The translations under genes and the position numbers were made by a program. A stretch of 59,433 nucleotides of DNA from Lysobacter antibioticus HS124. GTDB lineage: Bacteria > Pseudomonadota > Gammaproteobacteria > Xanthomonadales > Xanthomonadaceae. The stretch lies in assembly GCF_000336385.2 (NCBI RefSeq), contig NZ_HG424451.1:1-59433 (forward strand), in the 5' to 3' direction. The notes below the pieces were generated by a model. The model saw nothing but the letters and a program-made list of their open reading frames with translations, searched no databases and was not told the origin of the DNA. Below, in pieces: positions 19,164 through 28,852 of this stretch. Each line of letters starts with the position of its first letter. Position 1 is the stretch's first letter.

Positions 19164-20039
19164 ATGTCCGTTTTGATCAACAAGAACACCAAGGTCATCG
19201 TGCAGGGCTTCACCGGCTCGCAGGGTACCTTCCACGCCCAGCAGATGCTGGACTACGGCACCAAGGTCGTCGGCGGCGTGACCCCGGGCAAGGGCGGCAC
19301 CGAGCACCTGGGCCTGCCGGTCTTCAACACCGTCGCCGACGCGGTCGCCGAGACCGGCGCCGACGCTTCGGTCATCTACGTGCCGCCGCCGTTCGCGGCC
19401 GACGCGATCCTGGAAGCCGCCGACGCCGGCATCAAGGTCATCGTGTGCATCACCGAAGGCATCCCGGTGCTGGACATGCTGCGGGTGAAGAACGTGCTCA
19501 AGGGCTTCGAGGACGTGGTCCTGGTCGGCCCGAACTGCCCCGGCGTGATCACCCCGGGCGAGTGCAAGATCGGCATCATGCCGGGCCACATCCACATGCC
19601 GGGCAAGATCGGCATCGTCTCGCGCTCGGGCACGCTGACGTACGAAGCGGTCAAGCAGACCACCGACGTGGGCCTGGGCCAGTCGACCTGCATCGGCATC
19701 GGCGGCGACCCGATCAACGGCACCAACTTCATCGACGCGCTGAAGTGGTTCCAGGACGATCCGCAGACCGAAGGCATCATCATGGTCGGCGAGATCGGCG
19801 GTTCGGCCGAGGAAGAAGCGGCCGAATTCATCGCCCAGTACGTGACCAAGCCGGTGGTCGGCTTCATCGCCGGCGCCTCGGCGCCGAAGGGCAAGCGCAT
19901 GGGCCATGCCGGCGCGATCGCCTCGGGCGGTTCGGGCACGGCCGAAGGCAAGTTCGCCGCGATGGAGAAGGCCGGCGTCACCACGGTCAAGTCGCCGGGC
20001 GACCTGGGCGCGGCGATCGCTGCGCGCCTGGCCAAGTAA
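19164..20039 (+). CDS. sucD: Succinyl-CoA synthetase alpha subunit
   Basis: Alpha subunit of succinyl-CoA synthetase; binds CoA and carries the phosphohistidine. The CoA-binding fold opens with [17 protein letters not shown], and the active-site histidine lies in [14 protein letters not shown] near residue 248. At 291 aa it has the standard length. The ATG has a short purine-rich SD (AGAGG) upstream. It is cotranscribed with sucC. Confidence 0.97.
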   Translation: MSVLINKNTKVIVQGFTGSQGTFHAQQMLDYGTKVVGGVTPGKGGTEHLGLPVFNTVADAVAETGADASVIYVPPPFAADAILEAADAGIKVIVCITEGIPVLDMLRVKNVLKGFEDVVLVGPNCPGVITPGECKIGIMPGHIHMPGKIGIVSRSGTLTYEAVKQTTDVGLGQSTCIGIGGDPINGTNFIDALKWFQDDPQTEGIIMVGEIGGSAEEEAAEFIAQYVTKPVVGFIAGASAPKGKRMGHAGAIASGGSGTAEGKFAAMEKAGVTTVKSPGDLGAAIAARLAK

Positions 20040-20082
20040 GACGGTTCCATCGGTCCGCTGCGGCGGGCCGGGGCCTCGGGAA

Positions 20083-20106
20083 AGCCGCCTTCGGGCGGCT
20101 TTTTCG
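20083..20106 (+). terminator. Rho-independent terminator of sucCD
   Basis: A 7-bp stem (AGCCGCC / GGCGGCT) with the stable TTCG tetraloop is followed by a T run (TTTTTCG). It lies 44 bases after the sucD stop and directly before the toxin-antitoxin operator. Confidence 0.88.
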
Positions 20107-20108
20107 TT

Positions 20109-20128
20109 TGTAGCACCTGTGTGCTACA
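20109..20128. promoter_or_regulatory. Palindromic operator of the toxin-antitoxin operon
   Basis: TGTAGCAC and GTGCTACA form a perfect 8-bp inverted repeat with a 4-base spacer, 30 bases upstream of the antitoxin ATG. RHH antitoxins typically bind such a palindrome to autorepress. A promoter must overlap or adjoin it, but no clear -35/-10 pair was resolved. Confidence 0.7.
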
Positions 20129-20158
20129 GTGCGGGCAGTCCGATCCAGCGAGGGCGTC

Positions 20159-20449
20159 ATGTCGACCACCACGATCCGTCTGTCCGACGAACTTAAGGCG
20201 CGCATCGCCCGCGCCGCCGAACACAGCGGCACCACGCCGCATGGCTTCATCCTCGGCGCGCTCGAGGAAAAGGTCGGCGAAGCCGAGCGCCGGCACGATT
20301 TCATCGACGAAGCGCAGCGCCGTTGGCAGGCGTTCGTCGCCGACGGCCAGAGCTTCGCCTGGGAAGAGATGCGCGATTACCTGTCCCAGCGCGCGCGGGG
20401 CGAAGACCCGGCGCTGCCGGCGAAGAAAACGTTCGGGCAGGGATCGTGA
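20159..20449 (+). CDS. Ribbon-helix-helix (CopG/ParD-type) antitoxin
   Basis: A 96 aa protein whose N-terminus, TTTIRLSDELKARIARAA, is a classic RHH DNA-binding module. The C-terminal half (about 45-96) is acidic and helical, as expected for a toxin-wrapping tail. It would neutralise the ParE-like toxin encoded next and repress its own operon through the palindrome at 20109. The ATG at 20159 is preferred over the in-frame upstream start at 20129 because it begins the RHH fold. Its stop overlaps the toxin's GTG start (GTGA). Confidence 0.82.
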   Translation: MSTTTIRLSDELKARIARAAEHSGTTPHGFILGALEEKVGEAERRHDFIDEAQRRWQAFVADGQSFAWEEMRDYLSQRARGEDPALPAKKTFGQGS

Positions 20450-20742
20450 CCCGGATTGTCCTGTCGCCCGCCGTGGCGGAGGACTTCGCCCGGATACTCG
20501 AACATCTGGACCGACACGAGGCGACGCAGCGCGAACAACGGATCGACGGTATCGTTCGCGCCATCGACGTGTTGGCCGACAACCCCCTGATCGGGCGCGC
20601 GCTCGATGGCGACTTGCGCGAACTGATCGTCGGCCGCGACGCGCGCGGGTATGTCGCCTTGTACCGCTACCTGGCCGAATTCGACACCATTCTCATCCTC
20701 GCCGTCCGCGCCCAGCGCGAGGTCGGCTACACGCACGACTGA
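20446..20742 (+). CDS. RelE/ParE-superfamily toxin
   Basis: A 98 aa toxin candidate. The start RIVLSPAVAEDFARIL and the C-terminal ILILAVRAQREVGY follow the ParE pattern, with GYVALYRYL in the middle strand. ParE members inhibit gyrase and RelE members cleave mRNA; the C-terminal pattern favours ParE, but target identity cannot be proven from sequence. The GTG at 20446 overlaps the antitoxin stop by 4 bases. The gene ends 21 bases before nadE, so read-through into nadE is possible. Confidence 0.8.
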   Translation: MTRIVLSPAVAEDFARILEHLDRHEATQREQRIDGIVRAIDVLADNPLIGRALDGDLRELIVGRDARGYVALYRYLAEFDTILILAVRAQREVGYTHD

Positions 20743-20763
20743 AGCTCTTTCGAGAATCGCCGC

Positions 20764-22401
20764 ATGCCCAAGACCCTGCGCATCGCCCTGGCCCAGTTCG
20801 ACTTCCCGGTCGGTGCGGTCGACAACAACGCGGAACGCATTGCGGCGATGATCGCCCAGGCCCGCGACGAACACGGCGCCGACGTGGTGCTGTTCCCGGA
20901 ACTGGCGATCAGCGGCTACCCGCCCGAAGACCTGCTGCTGCGGCCGAGCTTCCTGGCCCAGTGCGAGGCGGCGCTGCAACGCATCGCGACGGCCGCGCGC
21001 GGCATCGTCGCGGTGGTCGGCTGGCCGCAGGCGGCCGGGGCGATCGTCTACAACGCCGCCAGCGTGCTGCGCGACGGTCGGGTCGAGGCCACCTACCGCA
21101 AGCGCGAACTGCCCAACTACGCGGTGTTCGACGAGCGCCGCTATTTCGACGTCGATCCGGACGGCGAGGCCTGCGTGTTCGAGGTCCAGGGCGTGCCGGT
21201 CGGGCTGGTGATCTGCGAGGACTTGTGGTTCGCCGAGCCGTTGGCGGCCACCGCCGCAGCCGGCGCGCGCCTGGTGCTGGTGCCGAACGCCTCGCCGTTC
21301 GAGCGCGACAAGCATGCCCAGCGCGACGCCCTGCTGGAGCAGCGCGCCCAGGAGACCGGCGTGGCGCTGGCCTATTTGAACGTGGTCGGCGGCCAGGACG
21401 CGCTGGTGTTCGACGGCGCCTCGGTGCTCGCCGACGGCGACGGCCATGTGCATCCGGCCGCGGCCGCGTTCGAGGATCACTGGCTGGTCGCCGACTACGA
21501 CGACGGCGAACGACGCTTTGTGCCGGTGTCCTGGCCGGCCGAGGCCGATGAGGGCCGCGACGCGCTGGCCTGGCGCGCGGTGGTGCGCGGCACCCGCGAC
21601 TACTGCCGCAAGAACGGCTTCGGCAAGGTCTGGCTGGGGCTGTCGGGCGGCATCGATTCTTCGCTGGTGATGGCGATCGCGGTCGATGCGCTGGGCGCGG
21701 AGAACGTGATCGCGGTGCGCATGCCCTCGCGCTACACCGCCGACCTGTCCAACGACCTCGCCGCCGAACAATGCGCGACCCAGGGCGTGCGCCTGCTCGC
21801 GCTGCCGATCGAAAAGCCGTTCCAGGGCTTCCTCGACACCCTGGCCGAGGCCTTCGACGGCAAGCCGGTCGACGTGACCGAGGAGAACCTGCAGTCGCGC
21901 ACCCGCGGCGCGCTGATGATGGCGATGAGCAACAAGTTCGGCGGCCTGTTGCTGACCACCGGCAACAAGAGCGAGTACGCGGTCGGCTACGCCACCATTT
22001 ACGGCGACATGTGCGGCGGCTATGCGCCGATCAAGGACCTGTACAAGACCGAGGTGTTCGCGCTAGCGCGCTGGCGCAACGCGATCGCCGGCGCGCCGGT
22101 GATCCCGTGGGCGGTGATCGAGCGGCCGCCCTCGGCCGAACTGCGCGAGAACCAGAAGGACCAGGATTCGCTGCCGCCCTACGACGTGCTGGACGCGATC
22201 CTGCTGCGGCATGTCGATCAGGAGCAGTCGCGCGAGGAAATCGTGGCCGCCGGCTTCGATCCGGCTACGGTCGACAAGGTGCTGCGCCTGGTGCGGATCA
22301 GCGAATGGAAGCGCCACCAGGCCGCACCCGGGCCGAAGGTGTCGCGGCGTGCGTTCGGCCGCGAACGGCGCTATCCGATCACCAACGGCTACGCCGGCTG
22401 A
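20764..22401 (+). CDS. nadE: Glutamine-dependent NAD+ synthetase
   Basis: Amidates nicotinic acid adenine dinucleotide to NAD+ using glutamine. The N-terminal nitrilase-fold glutaminase (about 5-260) shows the Glu-Lys-Cys triad: FPELAISGYPPEDLL (E46), YRKRELPNYAVFDE and LVICEDLWF. The C-terminal synthetase has the PP-loop LSGGIDSSLV and TGNKSEYAVGY. At 545 aa it is the bacterial two-domain type. It follows the toxin gene by 21 bases and ends at a bidirectional terminator. Confidence 0.95.
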   Translation: MPKTLRIALAQFDFPVGAVDNNAERIAAMIAQARDEHGADVVLFPELAISGYPPEDLLLRPSFLAQCEAALQRIATAARGIVAVVGWPQAAGAIVYNAASVLRDGRVEATYRKRELPNYAVFDERRYFDVDPDGEACVFEVQGVPVGLVICEDLWFAEPLAATAAAGARLVLVPNASPFERDKHAQRDALLEQRAQETGVALAYLNVVGGQDALVFDGASVLADGDGHVHPAAAAFEDHWLVADYDDGERRFVPVSWPAEADEGRDALAWRAVVRGTRDYCRKNGFGKVWLGLSGGIDSSLVMAIAVDALGAENVIAVRMPSRYTADLSNDLAAEQCATQGVRLLALPIEKPFQGFLDTLAEAFDGKPVDVTEENLQSRTRGALMMAMSNKFGGLLLTTGNKSEYAVGYATIYGDMCGGYAPIKDLYKTEVFALARWRNAIAGAPVIPWAVIERPPSAELRENQKDQDSLPPYDVLDAILLRHVDQEQSREEIVAAGFDPATVDKVLRLVRISEWKRHQAAPGPKVSRRAFGRERRYPITNGYAG

Positions 22402-22418
22402 GCGGTGTCGGCCTGCCT

Positions 22419-22576
22419 CTGCAGGCGCGGCACGAGCCGCGACAGCCGCGGCGGTGTACGCGAGCGCCACGGCCGAAGCCCGGGCTGTCCGGGCTCGCAG
22501 TCTTGCCGCGGGCCGGCTTCGGCTGGGGCGTGGTAGCCAACCGCTTCGGTTGTCGCGGCCCGCGCCGCGCCTACAG
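22419..22576. repeat. REP-like inverted pair between nadE and bamD
   Basis: CTGCAGGCGCGGCACGAGCC (from 22419) and its opposite-facing relative GTCGCGGCCCGCGCCGCGCC (from 22552) are diverged members of the family with core GTAGGAGCGGC...GCCGCGAC. Arranged head-to-head, they could form a long hairpin. Similar pairs are at 32371-32506 and 54850-54917. Confidence 0.65.
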
Positions 22577-22592
22577 GAAGCCGCGCCGCAAC

Positions 22593-22620
22593 GAAAACGC
22601 CGCCCGAGGGCGGCGTTTTC
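22593..22620. terminator. Bidirectional terminator between nadE and bamD
   Basis: A near-perfect 13-bp palindrome: GAAAACGCCGCCC, a 2-base centre, then GGGCGGCGTTTTC. The A-rich and T-rich ends give a T tract in both directions, fitting the convergent genes on either side. Confidence 0.85.
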
Positions 22621-22645
22621 GTGTCCGGCGTTGCGCGAGGGGCGC

Positions 22646-23548
22646 TTACTGCTTCTGGCGCTCGGCTTCCAGTTCGTCGCGGTTGTCCACCGCCGACTTC
22701 TCGCCCGCGAACGGGTTGAGCTTGCGCAGGTTGCTGGGGTAGTCCGGCCATTCGCCGTTCAGGGCGGGGTGGCTGGGGTCGTTCTGCTGCAGCACCCGAC
22801 GCGCGTCCGCGGCCAGGGTCTCGTTGCCCAGGCGATTGTAGGCGGTCAACAGCACCGCCACCGCGTCGTACTGGTAGCGGCTCTGCGGGTAGGTTTCCAG
22901 CAGGTACTTGGCGCGGTCGGCGGCGGCGACATCGGCGGTGCGGCGCAGGTAGTACAGCGCGGCATCGAGTTCGTGGCGGGCGAAGGTGTCGCGCAGCACC
23001 AGCATGCGCTTGCGCGCGTCCTCGGCGTAGCGGCTGTTCGGGTAGCGCTCGACCACGATCAGGAAGTCGTTGTAGGCCTGGGTCGGGGTGGCCAGGTCGC
23101 GGCGGCTGACGTCCAGGCGCCAGACCCGCTGCAGGAACACCGTGTCGCGGCTGGAGTTGACCAGGCCGCGCAGGTAATAGAGATAGGCGATGTTGCGGTG
23201 GGTCGGATAGGTGCGGATGAAGCGGTCGATGCTGCTGATCGCGTCGTCGTGCTTGCCCGACTTGTACTGGGCGTAGGCGGTCTCGATCAGCGCCTGCTCG
23301 GTGTAAGGGCCGTACGGGTACTGGGCGACCAGGCGCTTGAAGCTGACCTCGGCCGAGGCCCAGTTGCCGTTGGTCATCGAGGTGTGGGCCTTCTGGTAGA
23401 TGGCCTCGACCGGCTGCCCCTCGTCCGCGTCCTTGTCCTTCTTGAACATCTTGCCGACGCGGCTGCAGCCGGTGCCGGCGACGGCCACGACCAACAGCAG
23501 GGACAGCAGGCGAATGAAACCGCGGGACGGGGCAGAGCGTACGGTCAT
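22646..23548 (-). CDS. bamD: Outer-membrane assembly lipoprotein BamD
   Basis: Lipoprotein of the BAM complex that inserts beta-barrel proteins into the outer membrane. A signal peptide ends with the lipobox AGTGC (C28); Gly at -3 is unusual, where Leu or Val is common. Five TPR-like repeats follow, including [18 protein letters not shown] and [21 protein letters not shown], typical of BamD/ComL. Length is 300 aa from the ATG at 23548; an ATG three codons upstream is also possible. It is divergent from rluD (106-base gap), as in many proteobacteria. Confidence 0.93.
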   Translation of the reverse strand: MTVRSAPSRGFIRLLSLLLVVAVAGTGCSRVGKMFKKDKDADEGQPVEAIYQKAHTSMTNGNWASAEVSFKRLVAQYPYGPYTEQALIETAYAQYKSGKHDDAISSIDRFIRTYPTHRNIAYLYYLRGLVNSSRDTVFLQRVWRLDVSRRDLATPTQAYNDFLIVVERYPNSRYAEDARKRMLVLRDTFARHELDAALYYLRRTADVAAADRAKYLLETYPQSRYQYDAVAVLLTAYNRLGNETLAADARRVLQQNDPSHPALNGEWPDYPSNLRKLNPFAGEKSAVDNRDELEAERQKQ

Positions 23549-23654
23549 GGCAGGCATCGACGGGCGCCGGAGGCACGAAGAGCCGATAATAGCAGTCCGC
23601 GGGTCGAGCCCCTTAACCGAACCCGTACTCCCTTTCGCTGCACAGATCCCGACG

Positions 23655-24629
23655 ATGACCCCGACCCGCGAGACCCTGACCGCCACCGTGCCCGACAGCG
23701 CCGCCGGGCGCCGCTTCGACGCGGTGCTGGCCGAACTGTTCCCCGACTACTCGCGCTCGCGGCTGGCGGCCTGGATCAAGTCCGGCGACGCCCGCCTGAA
23801 CGGCCACGAGGCCCGGCCGCGCGACCCGGTCCAGGGCGGCGAGACGGTGGAGCTGGCGGTGGTGCTCGACACCCAGACCCACGCCGAGGCCGAGGACATC
23901 GCCCTGGACGTCCTGTACGAGGACGAGCAGGTGATCGTGATCGACAAGCCGGCCGGCTTGGTCGTGCACCCCGGCGCCGGCAACCCGGCCGGGACCCTGG
24001 TCAACGCGCTGTTGCACCGCGATCCGGGCCTGGCCGCGCTGCCGCGCGCCGGCATCGTCCATCGCCTGGACAAGGACACCTCCGGGGTCATGGTGGTGGC
24101 GCGCACGCTGCCGGCGCATACCTCGCTGGTCGAGCAGTTGTCGGCGCGCGAAGTGCACCGGCAGTACCTGGCGGTGGTGGTCGGTGCGCTGGTCTCCGGC
24201 GGGACCGCCAACGCCCCGATCGACCGCCACCCGCGCGACCGCCTGCGCATGGCGGTGCGCGAGGACGGCCGCGATGCGGTCACCCACTTCCGCCTGCGCG
24301 AGCGCTTCCGCGCCCACACCCTGCTGGAGTGCCGGCTGGAAACCGGGCGTACCCATCAGATCCGCGTGCACATGGCCCACCTCAAGCACCCGATCGTGGG
24401 CGACCCGCTGTACGGCGGCCCGCTGAAGCTGCCCAAGGGCGCCAGCGACGCCCTGGTCGAGACCCTGCGCGGCTTCAAGCGCCAGGCCCTGCATGCCGAG
24501 ACCCTGGAGTTCGTCCATCCGGTCAGCGGCGAGCCGGTGCGCTGCACTGCGCCGGTGCCGGCCGACCTGCTGCACTTGATCGCCGAGCTGCGCGCCGATT
24601 CGCGCGCGGCGGCCGAGGCCGGGCGATGA
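23655..24629 (+). CDS. rluD: 23S rRNA pseudouridine(1911/1915/1917) synthase RluD
   Basis: Makes the three pseudouridines of helix 69 in 23S rRNA. An N-terminal S4 domain (about 15-75, [18 protein letters not shown]) precedes the RluA-type catalytic domain with HRLDKDTSG (catalytic D139) and [13 protein letters not shown]. Length is 324 aa from the ATG at 23655; the frame is open further upstream but that part lacks similarity. Its stop overlaps the pgeF start (ATGA), the widespread rluD-pgeF pairing. Confidence 0.95.
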   Translation: MTPTRETLTATVPDSAAGRRFDAVLAELFPDYSRSRLAAWIKSGDARLNGHEARPRDPVQGGETVELAVVLDTQTHAEAEDIALDVLYEDEQVIVIDKPAGLVVHPGAGNPAGTLVNALLHRDPGLAALPRAGIVHRLDKDTSGVMVVARTLPAHTSLVEQLSAREVHRQYLAVVVGALVSGGTANAPIDRHPRDRLRMAVREDGRDAVTHFRLRERFRAHTLLECRLETGRTHQIRVHMAHLKHPIVGDPLYGGPLKLPKGASDALVETLRGFKRQALHAETLEFVHPVSGEPVRCTAPVPADLLHLIAELRADSRAAAEAGR

Positions 24630-25399
24630 GCGCAGCCGCCGGCGCGGCGCCCTGGATCGAGGCGGAGTGGCCGCTGCCGGCTTCGGTGCGCGGCTTGACC
24701 ACCGTGCGCCGCGGACTCGGCGTCTCGGCCGCGCCGTTCGACGCGTTCAATCTGGGCACCCGTTACGGCGACCACCGCGACGATCCCGCCGCGGTGACCC
24801 GCAACCGCGAATTGCTGGCCGGGCGCGCCGGCCTGCCGGCCGCACCGCATTGGCTGCACCAGGTGCACGGCGCCGGCGTGCTGCGCTTCGACGGCCAGGC
24901 GCCCGGCGAGGAGCCGCAAGCCGACGCCGCGGTGACCTCGACCCCGGGCACGGTGCTGGCGATCCTCACCGCCGACTGCCTGCCGGTGCTGTTCGCGGCC
25001 GAGGACGGGCGCGAGGTCGGCGCCGCGCACGCCGGCTGGCGCGGCCTCGCCGGCGGCGTGCTGGAAGCCACGGTCGCGGCGATGCGCACAGCGCCTGCGC
25101 GCCTGCACGCTTGGCTGGGCCCGGCCGCCGGTCCGCTGCACTACGAGATCGGCGCCGAGGTCTACGACGCCTTCGTCTCCGCCGACCCGGCCGCGGCGGC
25201 GGCGTTCGTGGCGACCCGGCCCGGGCATTGGCGGGTCGACCTGTATCGGCTGGCGCGCGACCGTCTGGCGCGCGCCGGACTCAGCGCCGATCATGTCCAC
25301 GGCGGCGGCCTGTGCACCATCGCCGACCGCGACCGCTTTTACTCCCACCGCCGCGACCGCATCACCGGGCGCATGGCGACCCTGATCTGGATGGAATGA
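24626..25399 (+). CDS. pgeF: Peptidoglycan editing factor / laccase-domain protein PgeF (YfiH)
   Basis: COG1496 protein of 257 aa. In E. coli the homologue corrects misincorporated L-Ser in muropeptides; others act on purine nucleosides. The metal-site residues are visible in [15 protein letters not shown] and [18 protein letters not shown] near the front and [13 protein letters not shown] at the end are also typical. The ATG overlaps the rluD stop by 4 bases. Confidence 0.92.
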   Translation: MSAAAGAAPWIEAEWPLPASVRGLTTVRRGLGVSAAPFDAFNLGTRYGDHRDDPAAVTRNRELLAGRAGLPAAPHWLHQVHGAGVLRFDGQAPGEEPQADAAVTSTPGTVLAILTADCLPVLFAAEDGREVGAAHAGWRGLAGGVLEATVAAMRTAPARLHAWLGPAAGPLHYEIGAEVYDAFVSADPAAAAAFVATRPGHWRVDLYRLARDRLARAGLSADHVHGGGLCTIADRDRFYSHRRDRITGRMATLIWME

Positions 25400-26223
25400 T
25401 GACTCCCATGGCTCCACGGACGGTCCTGTCCCTGTGCTTGTCCTTGGCCGCGCTGGCCAGCGCCGATGCCGGCGCCGCCGATTGCCAGGAACGCACGTAC
25501 GATCTGCTGCGCGCCGCCTATCCCGGCGCGACCGGCGAAACCGGCGACGAGGGCGAGTTGCTGCGGACAGCCGGCGCCTCGGCCCGCTGGATCAACCTGG
25601 GCAAGGTCGTGTGCAAGGTCTGGCCGGCCTCGCCGGACAAGACCCTGCTCGCCGTGCCCCTGCAGCACGAGGCCGCCACCGGTCTGGACGTGGACACCGC
25701 CGACCTGGAAGTGCTGGTCGTCGACTCCGCCCGCCCGCGCATCCTGCAGCGTTACCGCGAAAACGAGGCCTTGACCTCCGATGCGGTGCAGATCACCGCG
25801 CTGACCCTGGACACCGCGCGTTACAAGCTCGACGAGCGCACCACCGCGTTCGGGCTGCGCATCGGCTACAGCGGTTCCTCGCGCGCCAACCCCTACAGCA
25901 GCACGGTGCTGAACCTGTACGCCGCCGACGCCGACGGCCAGTTGCGGCCGGTGCTGAGTAAGCTGGAGGTCGAGAAAGAGCGCGGCGAGTGGGACACCAA
26001 CTGCGCCGGCGAATTCGAAAGCGTGCGCCGTACCGTCGCCATCGACTCCAAGCGCGACCACGGCTATGCCGGGCTGCGGGTCAACAGCGTCACCGAGCGT
26101 CGCCGCAACGTGGCCAAGGGCAAGGACTGCGCCGACGTGCCCGGCAAGACCGAGAAGCGCAGCGCGCGTCTGGCCTACGACGGCCGCCGCTACGTGGTAC
26201 CGGAAGAACTGCGCGGGCTCTGA
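25399..26223 (+). CDS. Exported protein of unknown function
   Basis: Not recognised. A signal peptide is clear (APRTVLSLCLSLAALASADAGA, cleavage near residue 25). The mature 250 aa are mixed alpha/beta with several Cys (DCQER, VVCKV, DTNCAG, KDCADVP) that could pair in the periplasm. Starts at 25396, 25399 or 25408 are all possible; 25399 leaves the GGA at 25393-25395 three bases upstream, so it is used. It overlaps the pgeF stop by 1-4 bases and the next gene by one base, so it belongs to the rluD-pgeF transcript. Confidence 0.6.
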   Translation: MTPMAPRTVLSLCLSLAALASADAGAADCQERTYDLLRAAYPGATGETGDEGELLRTAGASARWINLGKVVCKVWPASPDKTLLAVPLQHEAATGLDVDTADLEVLVVDSARPRILQRYRENEALTSDAVQITALTLDTARYKLDERTTAFGLRIGYSGSSRANPYSSTVLNLYAADADGQLRPVLSKLEVEKERGEWDTNCAGEFESVRRTVAIDSKRDHGYAGLRVNSVTERRRNVAKGKDCADVPGKTEKRSARLAYDGRRYVVPEELRGL

Positions 26224-26924
26224 TGCGGACGTCGGCAATGCAGCCGCCGCCGGCACGGGACGCGGCGCGGCTGGGCGCGCGCGAAGGTCTGTATCCGCGC
26301 GCGCTCGGCGTGCGTTTCGTATTCCTGCCGCCGACCCTGCGCCGAATCCACGGCAGCGCAGGGCGCCGCAGCTATCGCGGCGAGGCCCAGGTCGAGCGCG
26401 GCCAGGGGCTGTGCGCGCGGCTGTTCTCCCGCATCGCGCGGCTGCCCAAGGCGCACGCGGGGCCGATCGAGGTCGAGATCGACGCCCGCGCGCGCGCCGA
26501 AACCTGGACCCGGCGATTCGGCAAGTCGGCGATGCGTTCGCGCCTGATCGAGCGCGACGGCCTGGTGCTGGAGCGGCTGGGGCCGATGCGCTTCGGCTTC
26601 GCTTTGGACTTGGTCGGCGATCTGGCCGAAGCGTCGGCTTCGGGGGTGATGTCGCTGGACGGCGGCGCGCAGGTCACGGTGGTCTCGGCGGTCGCGCCGG
26701 CGCCGGTCGAACGCCTGGGCGAGGACGGGAGCGAAGAACCCGGCCTGTCCTGGCGCCTGGTGCGGGTGCGCGCGCTCGGCCTGCCGTTGCCGGCACGCTG
26801 GTTCGCCGGCGTGCGCGCGAGAGAGTTCGAGCGCGACGGCCGCTATCACTTCGACGTCGCCGCGCAGTTGCCGGCGGTCGGCCTGCTGGTGCGCTATCGC
26901 GGCTGGCTCGACGTCGGCGAGTGA
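26223..26924 (+). CDS. DUF4166 domain protein
   Basis: A 233 aa cytoplasmic protein. The C-terminal DGRYHFDVAAQLPAVGLLV followed by RYRGWL is the hallmark of DUF4166, and WTRRFG with SRLIERDGLVLERLG in the middle also fits. Members are often fused to or beside membrane or redox proteins, but no activity is established. The ATG at 26223 overlaps the preceding stop by one base (TGATG). It is the last gene of the rluD-pgeF run. Confidence 0.65.
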   Translation: MRTSAMQPPPARDAARLGAREGLYPRALGVRFVFLPPTLRRIHGSAGRRSYRGEAQVERGQGLCARLFSRIARLPKAHAGPIEVEIDARARAETWTRRFGKSAMRSRLIERDGLVLERLGPMRFGFALDLVGDLAEASASGVMSLDGGAQVTVVSAVAPAPVERLGEDGSEEPGLSWRLVRVRALGLPLPARWFAGVRAREFERDGRYHFDVAAQLPAVGLLVRYRGWLDVGE

Positions 26925-27190
26925 AGCGCGGCCGGCGCCGGCCGCGCATCCCGACATAAGCCGATAACCCATTCGCCGGCGCGCAACCGCCCCAAGCCGG
27001 CCGAATCGCGGCACACTCGCGGCTGCGCACGGATCGCAGGCCCGCCCGGCACGGAAGCGTCCCTTTCCGCGTTACGAGTACCGTCGATGAGCTACGTTTC
27101 CGCTGGTTGGCCAGCACCGTGTTTCGAGTCCGCGCCGCAGTCGGCGTGGGCATGGCCCGCCTCGGCCGAGAGCTGTTGGGGGCGCGGACG
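26925..27190. other. Intergenic region before the permease
   Basis: 266 bases. The permease frame is open from 27107 with a TTG and contains an ATG at 27152, so part of this may be coding if an upstream start is used. No clear promoter, repeat or RNA was recognised. Confidence 0.4.
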
Positions 27191-28798
27191 ATGAACGTCG
27201 ACATGAGGCGTTCTCGTCGCTCGTGGATCGTCGCCGGCGACCTCAACGGCTTTTTCGGCCTGGTGGTCGACAACCTGTCGATCCTGGGCTTCATCGCCGC
27301 CGCACTGATCGGCATCTTCGGCTTTCCGGCCGAGGTCGTGTACACGCGCATGTTCCCCGGCACCGCGTTCGGCGTGCTGGTCGGCAATCTGATCTACACC
27401 CGCATGGCGCGGCGGCTGGCCGCGCGCAGCGGGCGCGAGGACGTCACTGCGATGCCGCTGGGCCTGGACGCGCCGACCAGCATCGGCATGGCCCTGTTGG
27501 TGCTCGGCCCGGCCTTCGTCGGCTTCAAGCAGGCCGGCATGGACGAGGCGGCGGCCGCCGACGCTACCTGGAAGCTCGGCATGGCTTCGCTGATCGTGAT
27601 GGGCGCGCTGAAGTTCGTACTGTCCTTCGCCGGCGATGCGGTGACCCGGCTGATTCCGCGCGCCGGCCTGCTCGGCTCGATCGCCGGCACCGCGCTGGTG
27701 CTGATGGGCTTCCTGCCGCTGATCGAGACCCTGCGCTCGCCCTTGGTCGGCTTCATGACCCTGGGTCTGCTGTTGTACGTGCTGGTGGCGAAAGGGCGGT
27801 TGCCGATCAAGTTGCCGGGTGTGTTCGTGGCGTTCGTGTTCGGGACGGTGTTGTTCTACGGCTTCGGGGCGGCTGGTTTGGGAGCGCCGGGCTTCCAGTG
27901 GCCGACGCCGCAGCCGCTGCAGCCGGTGCTGCCGCTGCCGACCCTGGGCTTCCTCGAGGGCCTGCCGTACACCGTGCCGTATCTGCCGTTGCTGCTGCCG
28001 TTCGGCCTGCTGATGGTGGTCGGCGGCATCAACGTCAGCGAAAGCGCGCGCGCCGCCGGCGACGACTACCGCACCCGCGACATCCTGCTGGCCGAAGCCT
28101 TCTCGACCCTGATCGCCGGCTGCGTCGGCGGCGTCGCCCAGACCACCCCCTACATCGGCCAGCCGGCCTACAAGCACATGGGCGCGCGCAGCGGCTACAC
28201 CCTGCTGACCGGCCTGTTCGTCGGCCTCGGCGGCATGCTCGGGCTGATCTCCGGCCTGGTGCAGTGGCTGCCGCTGGCGGTGCTGGCGCCGATCATCGTC
28301 TACGTCGCGCTCGACATCACCACCCAGGCCTTCCAGGCCACCCCGGCCCGGCACGCCACCGCGATGGTGTTCGGCTTCCTGCCGCCGGTGGCCTACATGC
28401 TGTCGATCAAGACCGGCAATCCGGCCTGGATCGACCCGGCCCGGCACGCGCAACTGATCGGCGCGCTCGACGGCCACGGCCTGCCGGAACTGGCGGTGAT
28501 CGTGACCCTCGGCAACGGCTTCATCATGACCTCGATGATTTGGACCTCGGCGGTCGCGGCGATGGTCGACGGCCGTCTGCGCCGCGCCGCGGCCTTCCTG
28601 CTCGGCGGTGCCGGGCTGAGCCTGTTCGGCATCATCCATTCGGTCGACGCGCGCGGCGGCGTTTACCTGCCCTGGGCCCTGGAAGGCCTGCAGCGCACCA
28701 TCGCCTGGCAGTTCATCGGCGCCTATCTGGGGTTGGCCGTCTTGCTGGGTCTGCTGTCTTTGCAGCGCGATCCGGTGCCGTCCGCGCCCGCGGCTTGA
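27191..28798 (+). CDS. NCS2-like (xanthine/uracil permease superfamily) membrane transporter
   Basis: A polytopic inner-membrane protein with about 12-14 hydrophobic helices in 535 aa. AMPLGLDAPTSIGMA, VVGGINVSESARAAGDD and AEAFSTLIAGCVGGVAQTTP resemble the SLC23/NCS2 permeases, which move nucleobases or related anions with protons, though the substrate residues are not clear. The ATG at 27191 is chosen because membrane-protein similarity begins soon after; 27152 or a TTG at 27107 are alternatives. It stands alone, 54 bases before gloA. Confidence 0.7.
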   Translation: MNVDMRRSRRSWIVAGDLNGFFGLVVDNLSILGFIAAALIGIFGFPAEVVYTRMFPGTAFGVLVGNLIYTRMARRLAARSGREDVTAMPLGLDAPTSIGMALLVLGPAFVGFKQAGMDEAAAADATWKLGMASLIVMGALKFVLSFAGDAVTRLIPRAGLLGSIAGTALVLMGFLPLIETLRSPLVGFMTLGLLLYVLVAKGRLPIKLPGVFVAFVFGTVLFYGFGAAGLGAPGFQWPTPQPLQPVLPLPTLGFLEGLPYTVPYLPLLLPFGLLMVVGGINVSESARAAGDDYRTRDILLAEAFSTLIAGCVGGVAQTTPYIGQPAYKHMGARSGYTLLTGLFVGLGGMLGLISGLVQWLPLAVLAPIIVYVALDITTQAFQATPARHATAMVFGFLPPVAYMLSIKTGNPAWIDPARHAQLIGALDGHGLPELAVIVTLGNGFIMTSMIWTSAVAAMVDGRLRRAAAFLLGGAGLSLFGIIHSVDARGGVYLPWALEGLQRTIAWQFIGAYLGLAVLLGLLSLQRDPVPSAPAA

Positions 28799-28852
28799 GA
28801 CCGGCGGCGGTTGCCCGCAGATAGCCGGTTCCCCTATGAACCGGCCCGCGCC

